The notes: generated by a model from the sequence alone, not told the origin. Positions 48,781 through 61,080 are shown, counted from the first letter of the stretch. The stretch: 64,000 nt of DNA from Hemerocallis citrina (GCA_017893485.1 CM030360.1:147665249-147729248); one strand, 5' to 3'. Program-made: numbers and translations.

Positions 48781-48964
48781 GCACGGCCGACTGCATTAAA
48801 GTCAAGGCCAACCCGAGATCGAAGCTGCTAGTTTCAGTCGACTGCCCCAAGGCGACCGAAATGCAGTCGGGAGCACGGCCGACTGCATTAAAGTCGAGGC
48901 AACCTGAGATCGAAGCTGCTAGTTTCAGTCGACTGCCCCAAGGTGACCGAAATGCAGTCGGGAG
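48781..48964. repeat. 92-bp tandem duplication inside an LTR
   Basis: GCACGGCCGACTGCATTAAA starts at 48781 and again at 48873. The two units are nearly identical and contain CAGTCGACTGCC and ATGCAGTCGGG. The partner LTR near 44220-44300 has only one related stretch, so the duplication occurred after insertion. Confidence 0.85.
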
Positions 48965-49653
48965 TGGCAGCCTTTCCTTGCGGTTGACTACCTAATGCAG
49001 TCGACTGACATGCGGTTGTTGTTGCTGCCACTTGCTGCTGCTGCTCTGCTTCTTCATCTTCTTGTCGGTCATCTTCTCTTCTCAACATGTATCGGACCCA
49101 CATAGTCCGAATAGTTATTTCCTTTAGAAGTAGGTTAGTTGATTTCTTTTTCTGCAAGTTTAGTCTTGCTATTTGAAGGGTGTTTGGATTTGTTTCGTAT
49201 TAGGACTTTATTTTAATTTCAAATTATGGAAGATTTTGTTCTTTTATCTAGTTTTCGTGGATTCAAGAATTCTTATTGTGGATTCAAGAAGACTTGTGGA
49301 TCCAATGATTTGTAAGCTTAAATGAGATCTAATATCCATTTCTCTTCTGTCGTGTGTTTTATACAATTTATTTTTTCCCTTCTTGATATGGCTTGATTTA
49401 GGGAATAAAATCTTCGTGCGCCTATTAATGTCTAGGGTGATTTTCACTATTTTATTTCTACAAATATCATTCTTTCATTGCACCCTTAAGTTGGGGAATT
49501 CAAAATTAATAGTGGTCACAAAGTGAGCATAATAGAAATTGTGTTTCAAAACAGTGGCACCAAATTAATCAAATGACAAATTTTCTTTTCCTTTACTTTT
49601 CTCTCTTTATTGTCACTATGTCTCATTGTGGCCAAGTTTGGTTTCTTCTACAG

Positions 49654-50039
49654 GTGAGATTGTAACAAATGGGATCGAGTTTGGTGCATCTAAAATCAGT
49701 GAAGTGATTGACCAACTTGATGATGAGTTTGTTAGGTCGGTCATCGACTACTTGGAGCTACTACACGAGGAGCATGTCGTTGCACTACACAAAGGAAAGT
49801 GGGTAATGTCAAAGAGCGATTTATGGGTGATCAGCTGGCAAGGACTACCGATTTATGATGCAGATTTTGGGTGGGGGAAGCCCATGTTTATGGGTAGAGC
49901 TTGTTTACAGTTTAGTGGCCTAGTTTATATAATGCCGGAGGCTGGGGAGAGGGGGGGGCTTATAGTGGTTGTGGCATTGGAGCCTGAGAACATGGAGGGT
50001 TTCAAGAGGGTATTCTATGAGGAATTAGGGGTACTTTGA
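49654..50039 (+). CDS. BAHD acyltransferase, HCT-like: last exon
   Basis: Directly after the acceptor CTACAG. The joined reading begins GEIVTNGIEFGASKISEVID, equivalent to the region after the central BAHD crossover. It contains the second family signature DFGWG in PIYDADFGWGKPMFMG, which is structural and stabilises the active site. It ends EGFKRVFYEELGVL and a TGA at 50037-50039, the expected C-terminal position. 127 codons, no interruption. With the exon at 38744 it gives about 301 residues, the C-terminal two thirds of a BAHD enzyme. Intact signatures on both sides of a 10-kb intron argue for recent or current selection on the coding sequence, but transcription is not shown. Confidence 0.9.
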
Positions 50040-50520
50040 AGGCGGGGCAAGTTAAAAGTTTGATGTCAAGGATTGTTGATGAGCATATAGAGAACAGGAA
50101 AGAACTTGTGTTCTTCATAGTTCTGTAATGGTTTAGCTTATTTAGCCTCATGTTTCATTTTTTGGCAGATTTCAGATGTTAATTTGATTGAAAATTATGA
50201 AATGCTTATCTGAATTCCTCTCTGGTTACTTAATCTTTAATGGATTTTGCTTCTTACACACTAGTTTGAAAAATAATATGATGAGACGCGTAGTAAACAG
50301 GAAACATCGGGGGTTGACAGTCATTTTGATTTTAGTTATAAAACCCCCAACTTTATAAACTTCCAATCAGGAAACTCACTGCCTAATCAATGAGCCACTC
50401 CTTTATTAATCTCATCCACCTTTTGTCCACTATGAATTTTGTAAGAGCAAAATACCTTTATTGAGGATATTTTCAGCTTTTCTTCTTCTTTCCTTTTTCA
50501 ATTATATATATATATATATA

Positions 50521-50572
<52 letters not shown>

Positions 50573-50882
50573 CAGTGATCCCCTAGGAACTGATCTTATA
50601 TCTTAATTTAGGATCCAATACCTATCAGCCGTTATGAGCCGTCTAATTTGGTATTTATCATATCTAAAGGCTCAGAATCCATCACTTAATCTAAAAGAGG
50701 AAAAAAAACCAGAAATAACCCAAGGCTTGGTTCACTCGCACGAAAACCGGACTGCTTCTTCTGCGACCGTCTGATCTCCCAAAATTGTGCACTATTGAAT
50801 GTGGGGTCAGAAATCTGCAGCTATCCGATCTTCCCAAAATGTGTGCTCTGATTGCTCCACGATTCGCGCACATCATGGATTC
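50040..50882 (+). other. Probable 3' region of the acyltransferase gene, then microsatellites
   Basis: The first 100-150 bases can be the 3' untranslated region; no single polyadenylation signal stands out. An AT run (about 50503-50521) is followed by a GT run of about 24 units (50522-50570). No further gene seen. Confidence 0.5.
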
Positions 50883-51881
50883 ATCTCAAGTAGTAGTTTT
50901 AGACTATGAGAAGATTGTGGCCACACAAGATTGGCCTACCCCAAAGAATCTCAAGACATTGAGAGGAATCCTTGGCTTAACATGGTATTACAGGAAATTT
51001 ATAGCAAACTATAGTTCTTTGACAAGGCCATTAGTGAAATTGACCAAGAAGGGGGCCTTTGCATGATCTGCATTTGACAGGGTGAAATAAGTATTAATCT
51101 CCACTTGTACAAAAATTACCCAACTTAACATGCCTTTTGTCTTGCAGTTTGACGCATGCGGAACTAGGCTAGAAGCTGTATTTATGTAGGAATTTCATCC
51201 TATTGCTTATCTAAGCCAATAATTAAAGGGAAAGAAGAGATTCCTTTCCACCCACGAAAAGGAGATGTTGTCTACCATTTTGGCAGTGCAGAAATGGAGG
51301 CATTACTTGTTAGGGAGACAGTTCATCGTCAGAACAAATCATAAACCTTTCAAACACCTCTCTAAACAGAGATAATAGGGTACAACATATTTGGCTCATT
51401 AAACTTCATAGGTATCATTTTGTGGTGGAGTACAAGAAAGGCAGGGATAATGTAGAGGCAGATGGTCTCTCCAAACAATTTGAAGACTCTGAGGGGTCCT
51501 TGTCTACTATTAATATTCTTAAGCCTAAATAGTTGCAATTAGTATAGCAACAGGTCCAACACAACCCATTTTAGGATACAATAAAGCCACAATTGGGCTC
51601 TGTAGGAAGTAAGTTTGGTTTTGTATATGGAGTTTACTACTACAAAGGCATAGTTTTGTTGAGCCCTGATTCTTCTCTAAAATAGTGGTTTTTGGCAGAT
51701 TTTTAGGGGGGACATTGTGGAGTGGAGAAAACTTGGCAGTCACTCAAGAGAGTAGTCTACTAGCATGGCATGAAGAAGCACCTCAAGTGGTTTATTAAGT
51801 CTTGTGATGTTTGCTAGTGGAACAAATATTTGTGCACCACTCCAGCTGGGTTATTACAACCTCTGCCAATTCCTAAGAATG
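50883..51881 (+). pseudogene. Ty3/gypsy (chromovirus-like) RT-RNase H-integrase fragment
   Basis: The plus strand reads DWPTPKNLKTLRGILGLTWY, the end of a gypsy RT, then QFDACGTRLEAVFM (about 51148) and FLSTHEKEMLSTILAVQKWR (about 51240), which are RNase H. From about 51716 it reads GVEKTWQSLKRVVYW and KSCDVC, the zinc-binding start of integrase. There are many stops, the first at 51064. The motifs fit chromoviruses of the Reina/Tekay type. The fragment is 5' truncated and interrupted at 51882 by LTR sequence. Confidence 0.8.
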
Positions 51882-51887
51882 TGTAAC

Positions 51888-52604
51888 TGTAATACCCTGC
51901 CAAATAGCATATGGCTATTTTTGTGTAGTAATCTGTGCACATCTGAGTATTGCACACGATTACGTATTTTTCTAATAGTTATCAGCTTTAATTGGGAGAT
52001 TTCAGACATATGAGCTGTTCTGAACCCGATGAGATAAACTCGGGATATCTTCTCAATTAAACTGTGGTTTTGTCCCGATTGTTTCGACAAAACAATTGTC
52101 GGGAGAAAGTTATGATTTCTACAAAACCTATATTTTTATAAATTTTAATTTATATATATTGGTTACTTTCAATTAAAGCTAGTGCTTGGATTGAATGTGG
52201 ATTGTATTTGTGCACTAGGGTTAGAATGGGAGTATGGTGACTTAGGGTTCCTTGACCTAACCTAGGGTTAGGAACCCTAGCACCATGATGAATCATGGCT
52301 TGATCTTGATGGAGATCCAATGGTGGAGTTAATTCACCATGTGGAGATTAACTCATGAAAATAAGAAATTTCCTAGGAGCTTCAAGGAAGTTTCCAAGAA
52401 GCTTCTACCTTGGATGTGTTGGCACTCAATCCACCCTTCATCTCTTCACTCATCCCACCCTCCATCTCAACCCTACACCTCACCACACTCCATCCCACAC
52501 CCACCCTCCACAATCCGGCCCTTATAACCCCCCTCCCATCTCACCTCACTCCATTTTCCAAACTCCATTCATTCTCCTAAGCCCTCTCCATTCCCCTCCT
52601 TGTT

Positions 52605-52640
<36 letters not shown>

Positions 52641-55600
52641 GAAAGAAAAGAGTCTTTTAGAATAGAAGGAGTAGTAGAGAAGGACAAGAAGAAGTGTAGG
52701 AGAGGGTGTTGGCCAAGCTATACAAGTACAAGGAGCAAAGGCGAGCAAGCAAGCAAAGCTAGAAGCCAAGCTACAAGGAGATTTTGCAAACTTCATGTGG
52801 GTGATCTCTTAAACTCTTTGGTATTTATTTTATTTTGGTATGAATGGATGTGTAAGTAGTGGTAGCTATGATTTTGTTACCATGTTTGAGTATGAGAAGT
52901 GCTAGGAAAAGATAAGTTGTATGGTAAAGATAACTCTTTTATGAGTTTTGTTAAGTAGCATGGTTGTGAGGGTATGTTTGAGAATTTCTTGCGCCCAAAT
53001 GGCTCGGAATCATGAGCTCAAATTTGGGGAAGTTGTTCTTCTTTGTATGTAGAGTATCCATGATTTTTTTCATAATATTTGGATGCATTTTAGTAGCCCA
53101 AACAATGGGTCCAAGTCAGGACAGTGAGCAGCCAGAATAGCTGCTGGCTGTGAGAATTTTTGTGTCTTTCCGATTTTGTATCTCGGAAAACACAAGGTAT
53201 TTTGAGCTGAGAATTTTGTGGACACTCTTATATGTGTCTAAAACTATAGTCCTAAATTTCGTAATTTTCCGAGGTCGTTTGATGCCCCGAAAAATTTGTA
53301 GAATGCGACTGGTCTGAAGGTATCGGCTGAAGCTGACTGTATTTTGGGCTGAAGTTCAAAAAGCCATAACTCCTTGTATGTTTATTATTTTGCCATGAAA
53401 TTTTGGGAGTAGCTTGGGGTATGAGTCTATTTGATGATTCCCAAATTTTAGAATTTTTAGAAGTCATTCGATGAGGTTTCAAAACTATTTAGTGAGGAGT
53501 AGTAAATACCCTGCTGAAAAAGAACAGCTCAAAATCTTGCTATGTTTGAGGAGTTGTAGATCATTGTGTGAAATGAATTTGAATGTGAATTTTGGACACA
53601 ATGAAATGATATATGTATAGATAGAGAATCTCAAATTTCATGAGCATTGGACTTAGGGTTGATTTATTATTGAATTTTAAAGTAGGATACGTTCAGCCTA
53701 GTACAAGTTGTCTAGTTCGTGGGGATAGATATTTCTGGACTTATCTATTAAGAATTTGGACAACTAGCCAACTAAAGATTTGCAGTTGGGAATCATAGCT
53801 TTCTAACCCAACTGGAATTTTGTAATTCCAGTTTGTAGGTTGGAAGTTATGATTTTCTAAGTTGGGATAGATTCGGCTTTGTCAAGGCAATCTTTGCTAG
53901 AGAAATCAATTTTCCCCTAGTTATGCACCCAATGGAAATTGTTATCTTTGAGAACCTTAAGGATCGAATCTGAGAGACGTGTCCAACTAGGAAGTTGTAG
54001 ACACTCTCACCTTTCCATAGAACCCGGAATCGAGTAATTCCGATAACTGAGTAAACTTCTATGATATCGGACAAGTGCAGCAAGTGCGCGAAGGAACATA
54101 CTATTAAGAGTATATGAGGGTTATTGGATGTCAAGATGATTGAATTTAAGGAAATGGTCAACTGGAGAGTTGTAGACTAGGGTCTTATCTTTCCAAAATG
54201 AGGGATATTAAGAAATTCCGAATTGTGTGTCGGAAGTTATGGACGTTGCAAGTTAGCAACCTGTTGTTCAGACTAAACTCCAAGTTTAAGTTGACTTGGG
54301 GACTTGAGCTCCTTAAGGAATGTGAGGGAGTCGTCCACTAGGGGATTGCAGTGGATCTCCCTACCCTTCTAGAAATTCTGAGAGTATTGGTTTCCGATGA
54401 GTGTAGCTGGGGTTACAACTAGTGCAATTTCTTGAACTGTTTCATCGGACAATTGATGAGTGTGTGGTGATCATGAGCTATCATGTTTTAATGATGTTTT
54501 TAGCATTTCATTTGAAACTTAGATAAGTTCCTGTGCTTAGTGCTCATGGTGGACATGAGTGAGTTGGGTTATAGCTCTGGTCGGTTTATATTTGGTGTCT
54601 CGATGCCTGAGTTTGTCAATGTTCAGAATTGTTGGTTATGTGTGTGCTTACCTTCATTCAGATTTATATTGCTTCCTTGGGACGCCGTTGGACTACTCGC
54701 TGAGGGTCACGGGCCAGGATTATTTGGTCGCTGACCTGTGAAGGTATGGGGGATCAGTGGATGTGATTCCCGTGATGATTATTGTTTTGACAGACCGGAT
54801 AGGCTCGACATTATTGATCGACACCGAGTGTGATCTGGGTAACAACTTGTTTTCAGTAAACTGCATTGATTAGGTTTTCCTTTATTTGTTTTCGCTCGAA
54901 GATCAAATTGACGTTAAGGATGATTCCCTATAATCCAACTCATTCTGAGAGATAGCAGTAGGTGGTGATACTATGGGGATGTCTCTTCCTGTCATTAGGG
55001 ATACGCGCTGTTGTGCGTATCTTGCACTGTTGATTCCTGAAGTACCATGGTAAGAACGGAAAGTCGATTTCTTGGCGAATAGGGGGTTTTAGACCTTCGA
55101 GGCTGTCATGTTCTTTGTTGGTGGACACGAACGGATCATAATGGATCTTCTGCGCAATAGATATTCTGCGTGTATTTCTGTAAGTTCGTCACAGCTTTCG
55201 AGGAGGGTCCAATACAACAATTATAGATGACAACGGGGTAGCGCCCCGAATTACGTTTTTTATTTATACCTCCTCAAACATGTCATACTATCAGGAACAG
55301 AAAGTAGACCGAATTTGAATGCATAGCATGGCGAGGGATTGAACCCTACATTCAGAAAGACAAACTCTTTGGAAAGTATGTAGTATGGGATGCATACATT
55401 TCCATCGAAGTTGATTTTGGGAAGTATGTAGTATGGGATGCATACGTTCCTAAACGAATCGCATTAGAGTAGGTGCAGGTGCATCGTGTGCATTCTTATT
55501 TCGCGTATTAGATTAGGCCATATCATGTTTTGGCCTGGAACGTATGTAGTATGGGATGCATGCATATCCAGAGTCCCAAGGTTGCTTGTATTACAATAAG

Positions 55601-56215
55601 GCAGGTGATCAGTGCATTAGTTGTTAGACCATAGTATACACGAACACCAGGAAATTAGGATGCACGTTTTTCTTTTCATTCAAGATGGGTTGTGGTTGCC
55701 AGTTTGGAGATTTCTGTTTTCTTATCAGCATTGCGTCAGTAGAATTACTGACGTACCCCGCCTTTTAGGCGCATGAATATCAGGTCATAAGTTCAAGAGA
55801 GCCCAAGATCAGCAGGGCATCCAAGGGAGATGGCAGTATACATGCCTACCATTCGAGTGTGTGCAAAAATATCAGAGCCGCGCAGCAGAAGGCTCAAGCC
55901 GAGGGGCAAGTCCCAGGGAAGCAGATAGGCCACTCAGCGGAGTTCTCAGCAATGACCAATCGATTGCCGATCTGGAAGACAACTGATAGCTTTGCAAGAG
56001 GAGCCTGAATATTCTTTGTGATCAGTTATAACAAGTTATGTAATTTGTATTTCTTGTTCAAGGAGAAATTGATATTTATAATTATTGATGTAATGACTCT
56101 AATGGCAATAAAAGTGCTTAAATTTCTGCGTTATTTACTGTGTTAAGATGCATTTGAAGGCAAACATTCTGGTTGTGTCACGGATGTCTGGTAATGGAGG
56201 ATCCGGGGTGTTACA
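51888..56215 (+). mobile_element. Solo LTR, 4328 bp, Tekay/Del-like
   Basis: Starts TGTAATACCCTGCC and ends GGATCCGGGGTGTTACA, the usual terminal pattern of long chromovirus LTRs. GTAAC flanks both sides exactly (51883-51887 and 56216-56220). No primer site, gag or pol lies inside, so one LTR alone remains, presumably after recombination between two LTRs. A TATA-like AT run ending TATATATAAGG is at 52606-52639, followed by a purine-rich leader. A GTATGTAGTATGGGATGCAT motif recurs at about 55376, 55423 and 55543. Reading it as a non-coding LARD element is possible but less likely without inner LTRs. Confidence 0.75.
52606..52636 (+). repeat. AT microsatellite at the LTR promoter
   Basis: About 15 AT units directly before TATAAGGGAAAG. 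This position matches the TATA region of the neighbouring LTR at 57212-57222 (CCTATAAATACC), so it probably arose from the TATA box. Confidence 0.6.
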
Positions 56216-56220
56216 GTAAC

Positions 56221-57755
56221 ACCCTGCAAAATTGAGTAATGATAATTTTGTCCTCGCGTGTTACGCACGTGTATTTTGTACCGTTACGAGTAATATTTGT
56301 AACGTATTTTTATTTAAATGTCATATTCTGATCTTTTTCGTTTTCTCAAAAATCCTATTTTTAGCCAACTCAAATATTTATTTTAATCCCTGTGTTTTAC
56401 GTACATTGCACGTGCATTCAATCAATACACGTGTTAAATACGTATATTTTTCGTTATGTGAAATATCCGTAACAGTATTGTTTTACGTATTTTATATTTT
56501 TACTGTTTTTTCTCTCAAATTAATAATTATATTTTTGCATGTGCATTGCACGCGCAAATTTTAAGCAATTTAGTCCATAAAGAATTTTCTAAGAATTAAA
56601 TATATTCTCATTTTATCTAAGTTATTTATTTTGATTTTAAATCCATAGGCCCAAATCTATTTTAAAAGCCCAAAAGACACTAATTGCAAAATAAAAGCTC
56701 ATGATAAAATTCTATATTAAATACACTTTTGAAATTGTCACCACACTTGTCATATAACAAATATACAGCTCGCTCTTTTGCCAAGGTGAAATGGAGGCAA
56801 GTAGATCACATCTTTCTAACAGACAGGATAAAGAAGCAAAGAATCTATTCGCGTTGACCGGGAAGTGGCATATAAAATAGGAAATGAAAGCGATGCGTGT
56901 AGTTGACCAATTGCAAGGGCTGAGCCTATGACCGACCGGCCTTTGTGATTGGATTGCTTATTCGAAGGCAGACTTAGACCAGGCACCAAAGCAAGCAAGA
57001 GATTGAAGCGGAGCATGGAAGACACGTTTGAACTATAAACAAAAAAATGAGAAGTGTGCACATGTGGAAAATCCAAGGGTATGACAATTCATGAAGGAAG
57101 AAGAAGAGTTGGGAGTTTGTGGTAGTAATGGTGAGTGGGCAATTAGTGAAGGGAGTTATATAGGTTATGAATTTGAACACTTAATTTGGGTAGTAGAAGA
57201 GTCTTCTCAAATCCTATAAATACCACCCCTTTTCTTCATGAAATCTTGCACAAAAAATCAAAAGAAATAAAAGATACGAAAGATAAGAAAAGAAAGAGAG
57301 GAAAAGAAAAAGAGTTATTTGAGTTCTTGCTTGGAGGAGCCCGGCTTTGCTAGGAGAAGGAAGAACTTTTGTGCTAGGAGCCACTTTCTAGGAGTTCTCT
57401 TATACTTATTCTTCCAATAAGGTAGGTTTCTTCTTGAACTTTCTAAAATTTTAGTATTATACATGTGTAGGAAAATTGATATTTAAAATTATTTATACAT
57501 ATGAGTAGTGGTTAATTTGTGATGATATTTAATAAAATGCATGCTAATTGAGAGATTATCTTGTAGATAAGTTGAAATGATGTTGTTTGGGTGCATGGTA
57601 ATATATTATGATTATATTCAATGAACTGGATATAAATTTGTACACAAAGTTGCTAAATCATGCAAAGAAAAGTTGCTATTTTGAATTATGTTTGCACATC
57701 AAATTATCGTATCTAATAAAATAGTTGGAATCTAGAGCTAGAATTTTTTTGGGAG
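56221..57755 (+). mobile_element. Second Tekay/Del-like LTR, interrupted and truncated
   Basis: With bases 51882-51887 it forms TGTAACACCCTGCAAAATTG, an LTR start closely related to that of the inserted solo LTR. A promoter-like CCTATAAATACC lies at about 57211-57222, followed by a purine-rich leader and a possible splice donor AAG/GTAGGT at 57419-57424, as in the other LTR. It ends without an LTR terminus at the junction with the duplicated segment near 57760. Confidence 0.55.
57211..57222 (+). promoter_or_regulatory. TATA box of the second gypsy LTR
   Basis: CCTATAAATACC is a strong plant-type TATA context; the downstream leader is purine-rich and ATG-poor. It would drive transcription of the lost element. 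Confidence 0.5.
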
Positions 57756-57761
57756 CATCTT

Positions 57762-60700
57762 GTATCAATCGACCGCAACTCTTCAGCAGCACTTCTTCTA
57801 CTTGCTGTTGTCTTCTCTTGCTGTCTTTGCCTCCTTCTATTCTTCACCAACTTCAAGTAGTCCGTGCCTACGTGTATTTGAGACCACAATCCTAACAAAA
57901 CTAACATCCAGGATTTGCTTGAAGAAGCAAAGCCTTGCCATAATTTTTATTTTTTTTGCCAGTAGAATGCCTTGCTAAAATTGTCCAGCTTAATGCAATT
58001 ATTTCTTTCAGAATTTGGCCACCAAGAATATCATTTATTCACCCACTGCATAACATCAAAACCACCCAGCCCAAAAAAGCCAAAAATCACAGAAAATGGT
58101 TTGCCTAAAAAAGATTTGCAAAACAAACTCTATGGGTTGTACATCAACAAATTTAATTTAAATATTCCTCTTTTGGGGTGGGGGTTTGACTATTCATGAA
58201 GCTGCACATCAGAGTATTGAACATTTGATAAAACTAATATTTTCATCTTGTAAAACTTTGAATATTTGGACTTGATAATGTGATGAATTGTTCACTAATA
58301 TAAGATACAGTTTCAGGCAAAAAAGTCCTTATTTTACATATAGCACAACGGTAAAGGACAGAGAAATTGTTTTTGTTAAGATAAATCAGAGAGATGAAAA
58401 CAATACTGATTATTGAATTGAGAAATAGCTGAGTACAATATCTTCTATATATAGCAGTAAGCCAAATACAAAACTATGAGTAAACCAAATACAAAACTAG
58501 CCCAATACCCAATGTGGGACTATAATATCTAATATCCCCTCTCAAACTCACGGTGGATCAAACAGTGTGAGTTTGCCCACTAAATATCGAAATCTTTGAA
58601 CATTATGAGATTTGGTGAAGTATGCCGTCTGCTGTGAAGAGGTAACAGAATGAAGTGAAATGGTCCATGCTTCAAAGCGCTCGCGAACATAATGACAATC
58701 AATCTTTATATGCTTCGTTCGCTCATGGAAGACCGGGTTGCTTGCAATGTGTAGTGCACTCCGGTTATCACAATGAAGAGGAGTAGCTCCTGAAAAAGTG
58801 ACACTCATATCTAATAGCAACCAACAAACATGAACAATCTCTCTAGTAGTAGCTGTCATTACTCTATACTCAGTTTCGGTCGAAGAACATGCAAAACAAC
58901 TGCCTGTTTCTTACTTCACCATGAGATTAGCGAATCACTAAGAAATAGACAGAAACCTGTGGTAGACCGTCTGATAGTAGGATCACCTGCCCAATCTGAA
59001 TTAGAATATGCACTCAGTTCTAGTTTGGATGTAGAAGGCATGAATAATGAGCCAGTAATAGTGTCCCGAAGATATCTGAGAATCTGAAGAAAAGCACTGA
59101 TGTGAACTGAAGTAGGAGCGAAAACAAACAGACTGACAACACTGACTGCGTGAGCAATATCGGGTCTGGTCATGCATAAGTAGACAAGCTGTCCAACAAT
59201 CTGTCTGTATCTAGTGGGATCAGGAAGGAGCTCACCATCAGTGGGACAAAGCTTCACATGAAGCTCTAAGGGTGTATCGACTGATAGACTGTCAGAGAGG
59301 CATGCAGCGAAGATAATATCTGATATATATTTCTGTTGAGAAATGAGTATCCCCCAAGATCCATGAGCAATCTCTAGACCCGGAAAATAACGTAGTTTGC
59401 CAAGCTCTTTCATATGGAACTGCTGGTGAAGGTATTTCTGGGTGGATGCAATGCCTGCGGAGTCATCCCCAATAATGATCATATCATCAACATAGAGTGT
59501 AGAAGTATCCTCCCCTGCGGTGATGACTGCATAAACATAGAATGGTCCTGAGAACTCTGACTAAAACCAGCCTTAGTGATGACAAGGCGAAAACACTCAA
59601 ACCAAGCTCAATGGGCCTGCTTTAGACCATATATAGCCCGACGCAGCCAGCAAATATGACGAAGAGGAGTAGGGAGGCCAAGAGGAGGATCCATATAAAC
59701 AACCTCAGATAAGGTACCATGAAAAAAAAGCATTCTTCGCGTCTATCTGGTATAACAGCCATTGACGAATGGCTGCAACAGTAAGGAGAGTACGAACAGT
59801 AGTCATATGTGCAACATAAGCAAATGTCTCATTATAATCAATGTCATGCTCCTGAGTAAATCCTCGGACAACTACACGAGCCTTGTGCCACTCAATAGAT
59901 CCATCAGGTTGATATTTGGCCTTAAAGATCCACTTGCAGCTAATAGGCTGAACGCCCTCTTGCAGAGGAATGACATCCCAAGTGCAATTCTGATCAAATG
60001 CACTGAATTTCTCTGCAATAGCTTTTCGCCACTTGGGGATGTTAAATTGCGTCTTGATAGGTTCTGGACTCACGTGTAGAATGTATAGCTGTGAGATATG
60101 CATAAAACTGTGGTGAGTAAGAAGCTAGGGTGGCAAAACCAAACTGGTCAGAAGAACTAGTGGTATCAGGTGTATAACATGCCGGAGGAATACCAGAAGT
60201 GGAACGTGTAGACTGACGAAGCTGTTGTGGACTGACAGGGTGTGGGGGTGCATGTGTCGGTGGGGAAGTAGGTAGGGTGGTGCTAGCAGTTGTGGGGATG
60301 CAAGTGGTGTTTCAGTAGGGAGAACAATAGGTGTAAGGACTGTAGGAAATGTGATGCATCGGAATCTAAAATCCAGAACGAATTCATACTGTGAGTGGCA
60401 GAGAATGCAGGAGCAGAGGAGCCAGCATTGATAGACTGAACCATAAGCTGAGTGAGGCGTTGCTGAAGATTAGCCCAATCAGCAGGAGACGGCAAGGCTG
60501 GAGTGATGGGTATGGCCGAGGATATAAGGGAAGAAGCACTGCGAGGAGGAAGAAGACTAGTGCTGCTGTGACAGAGAGCACAATGAGGAGGGAGATGCTG
60601 TTGGTGTCTGGATCGGGGTAGGGGGCAGGATGGTGCTACCGGTGTTGGAAGTAGAGGTAGGATAGGGTGAGGAATGATGTTGGGAGAAGGTAGGAGACCG

Positions 60701-61080
60701 GAGGCAGACTGAAGGTGGCAATGCTACTGTTAGAATCTGGAGGAGGAACAAGAGGCGGTTGCAGCGGGGAAGTCGGTGGAAGCGGAAATATGTGGGAGAG
60801 ACTGAGATTCCATCGAGTGGTAGTACCTATATTTATTTATTTATTTATTTATTTTGATTTTTTTTTTCGGTTTTTTTTATGTTTTTTTAAATAGAAAAAG
60901 AAAAAGGAGGGTTCTGGACTTTTGGGAATAAAGGGTTTTGTGGATTTCGGTGAAAAGGTTCGGGTATAAGGTATTAGGAAGGTTTTGTGGATTTGGGTTA
61001 TAGGGTCAGGTAGTTTTGAAAAGGTGGGAGCAGGTTGTGGGTTTGGATATGTGGGTTTGGATAACAAGTGGCGACAAGGG
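57762..61080. repeat. Direct duplicate of 5140-10125
   Basis: The left 135 bases match the end of the LTR at 5276. Then follows the same flank, a single TCTATGGG at 58129-58136 in place of the hAT element, the same flank to 58373, and the same copia element with the same internal deletion. After subtracting the 1647-bp hAT insertion, lengths agree (about 3.3 kb each). Differences are scattered substitutions and small indels. Confidence 0.88.
58548..60500 (-). pseudogene. copia RT-RNase H with residual gag-protease junction
   Basis: On the minus strand, about 60495-60320 reads SPADWANLQQRLTQLMVQS and WILDSDASHF, the gag end and protease start, with Gly changed to Asp in DSG. The frame then jumps to a Pro/Thr-rich linker, so the rest of protease and all integrase are deleted. 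RT: QFNIPKWRKAIAEKFSAFDQ near 60050, PISCKWIFKAKYQPDGS near 59930, DDSAGIASTQKYLHQQFHMK near 59450. RNase H: TSKLELSAYSNSDWAGDPT near 58990 and [19 protein letters not shown] near 58700. Frames are broken near 59500-59720 and 58900. Confidence 0.82.

Larger units (their letters stand above)
43812..49102 (-). mobile_element. Second copia element in the acyltransferase intron
   Basis: Diverged LTR-like blocks at about 43812-44398 and 48425-49102 share CCAGTGCAATGG, GATTTTCAC, TTCTCTTGGAATATTGGAATA and GTCGACTGCC strings. A weak primer site (complement of TGGTATGAGAGC) is at 48408-48419. TAGTG (43807-43811) and TAGTC (49103-49107) may be an eroded target duplication. The interior carries gag, protease, integrase, RT and RNase H traces on the minus strand. 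The divergence makes it look older than its neighbour. Boundaries are uncertain by a few bases. Confidence 0.75.
39264..49653 (+). other. 10390-bp intron of the acyltransferase gene filled by two copia elements
   Basis: Donor GCAG/GTCAAC at 39264 and acceptor TTCTTCTACAG at 49653, with a T-rich tract before it (49560-49650). Both boundaries are phase 1: G joined to GT gives Gly, restoring the BAHD reading ATAGEIVTNG. Inside, 39380-43754 and about 43812-49102 are copia elements in antisense orientation. Only about 0.7 kb is not attributed to them. Confidence 0.85.

Noticed and set aside
51888..56215. Complete LTR retrotransposon or large non-coding derivative instead of a solo LTR
   Set aside because: No inner repeat pair, primer site or polypurine tract was found between the two termini. 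A self-alignment would settle it.
56232..56564. Open frame of 110 codons near the second LTR start
   Set aside because: AT-rich, Phe/Ile/Val-rich and inside LTR sequence; no domain and no conservation evidence.
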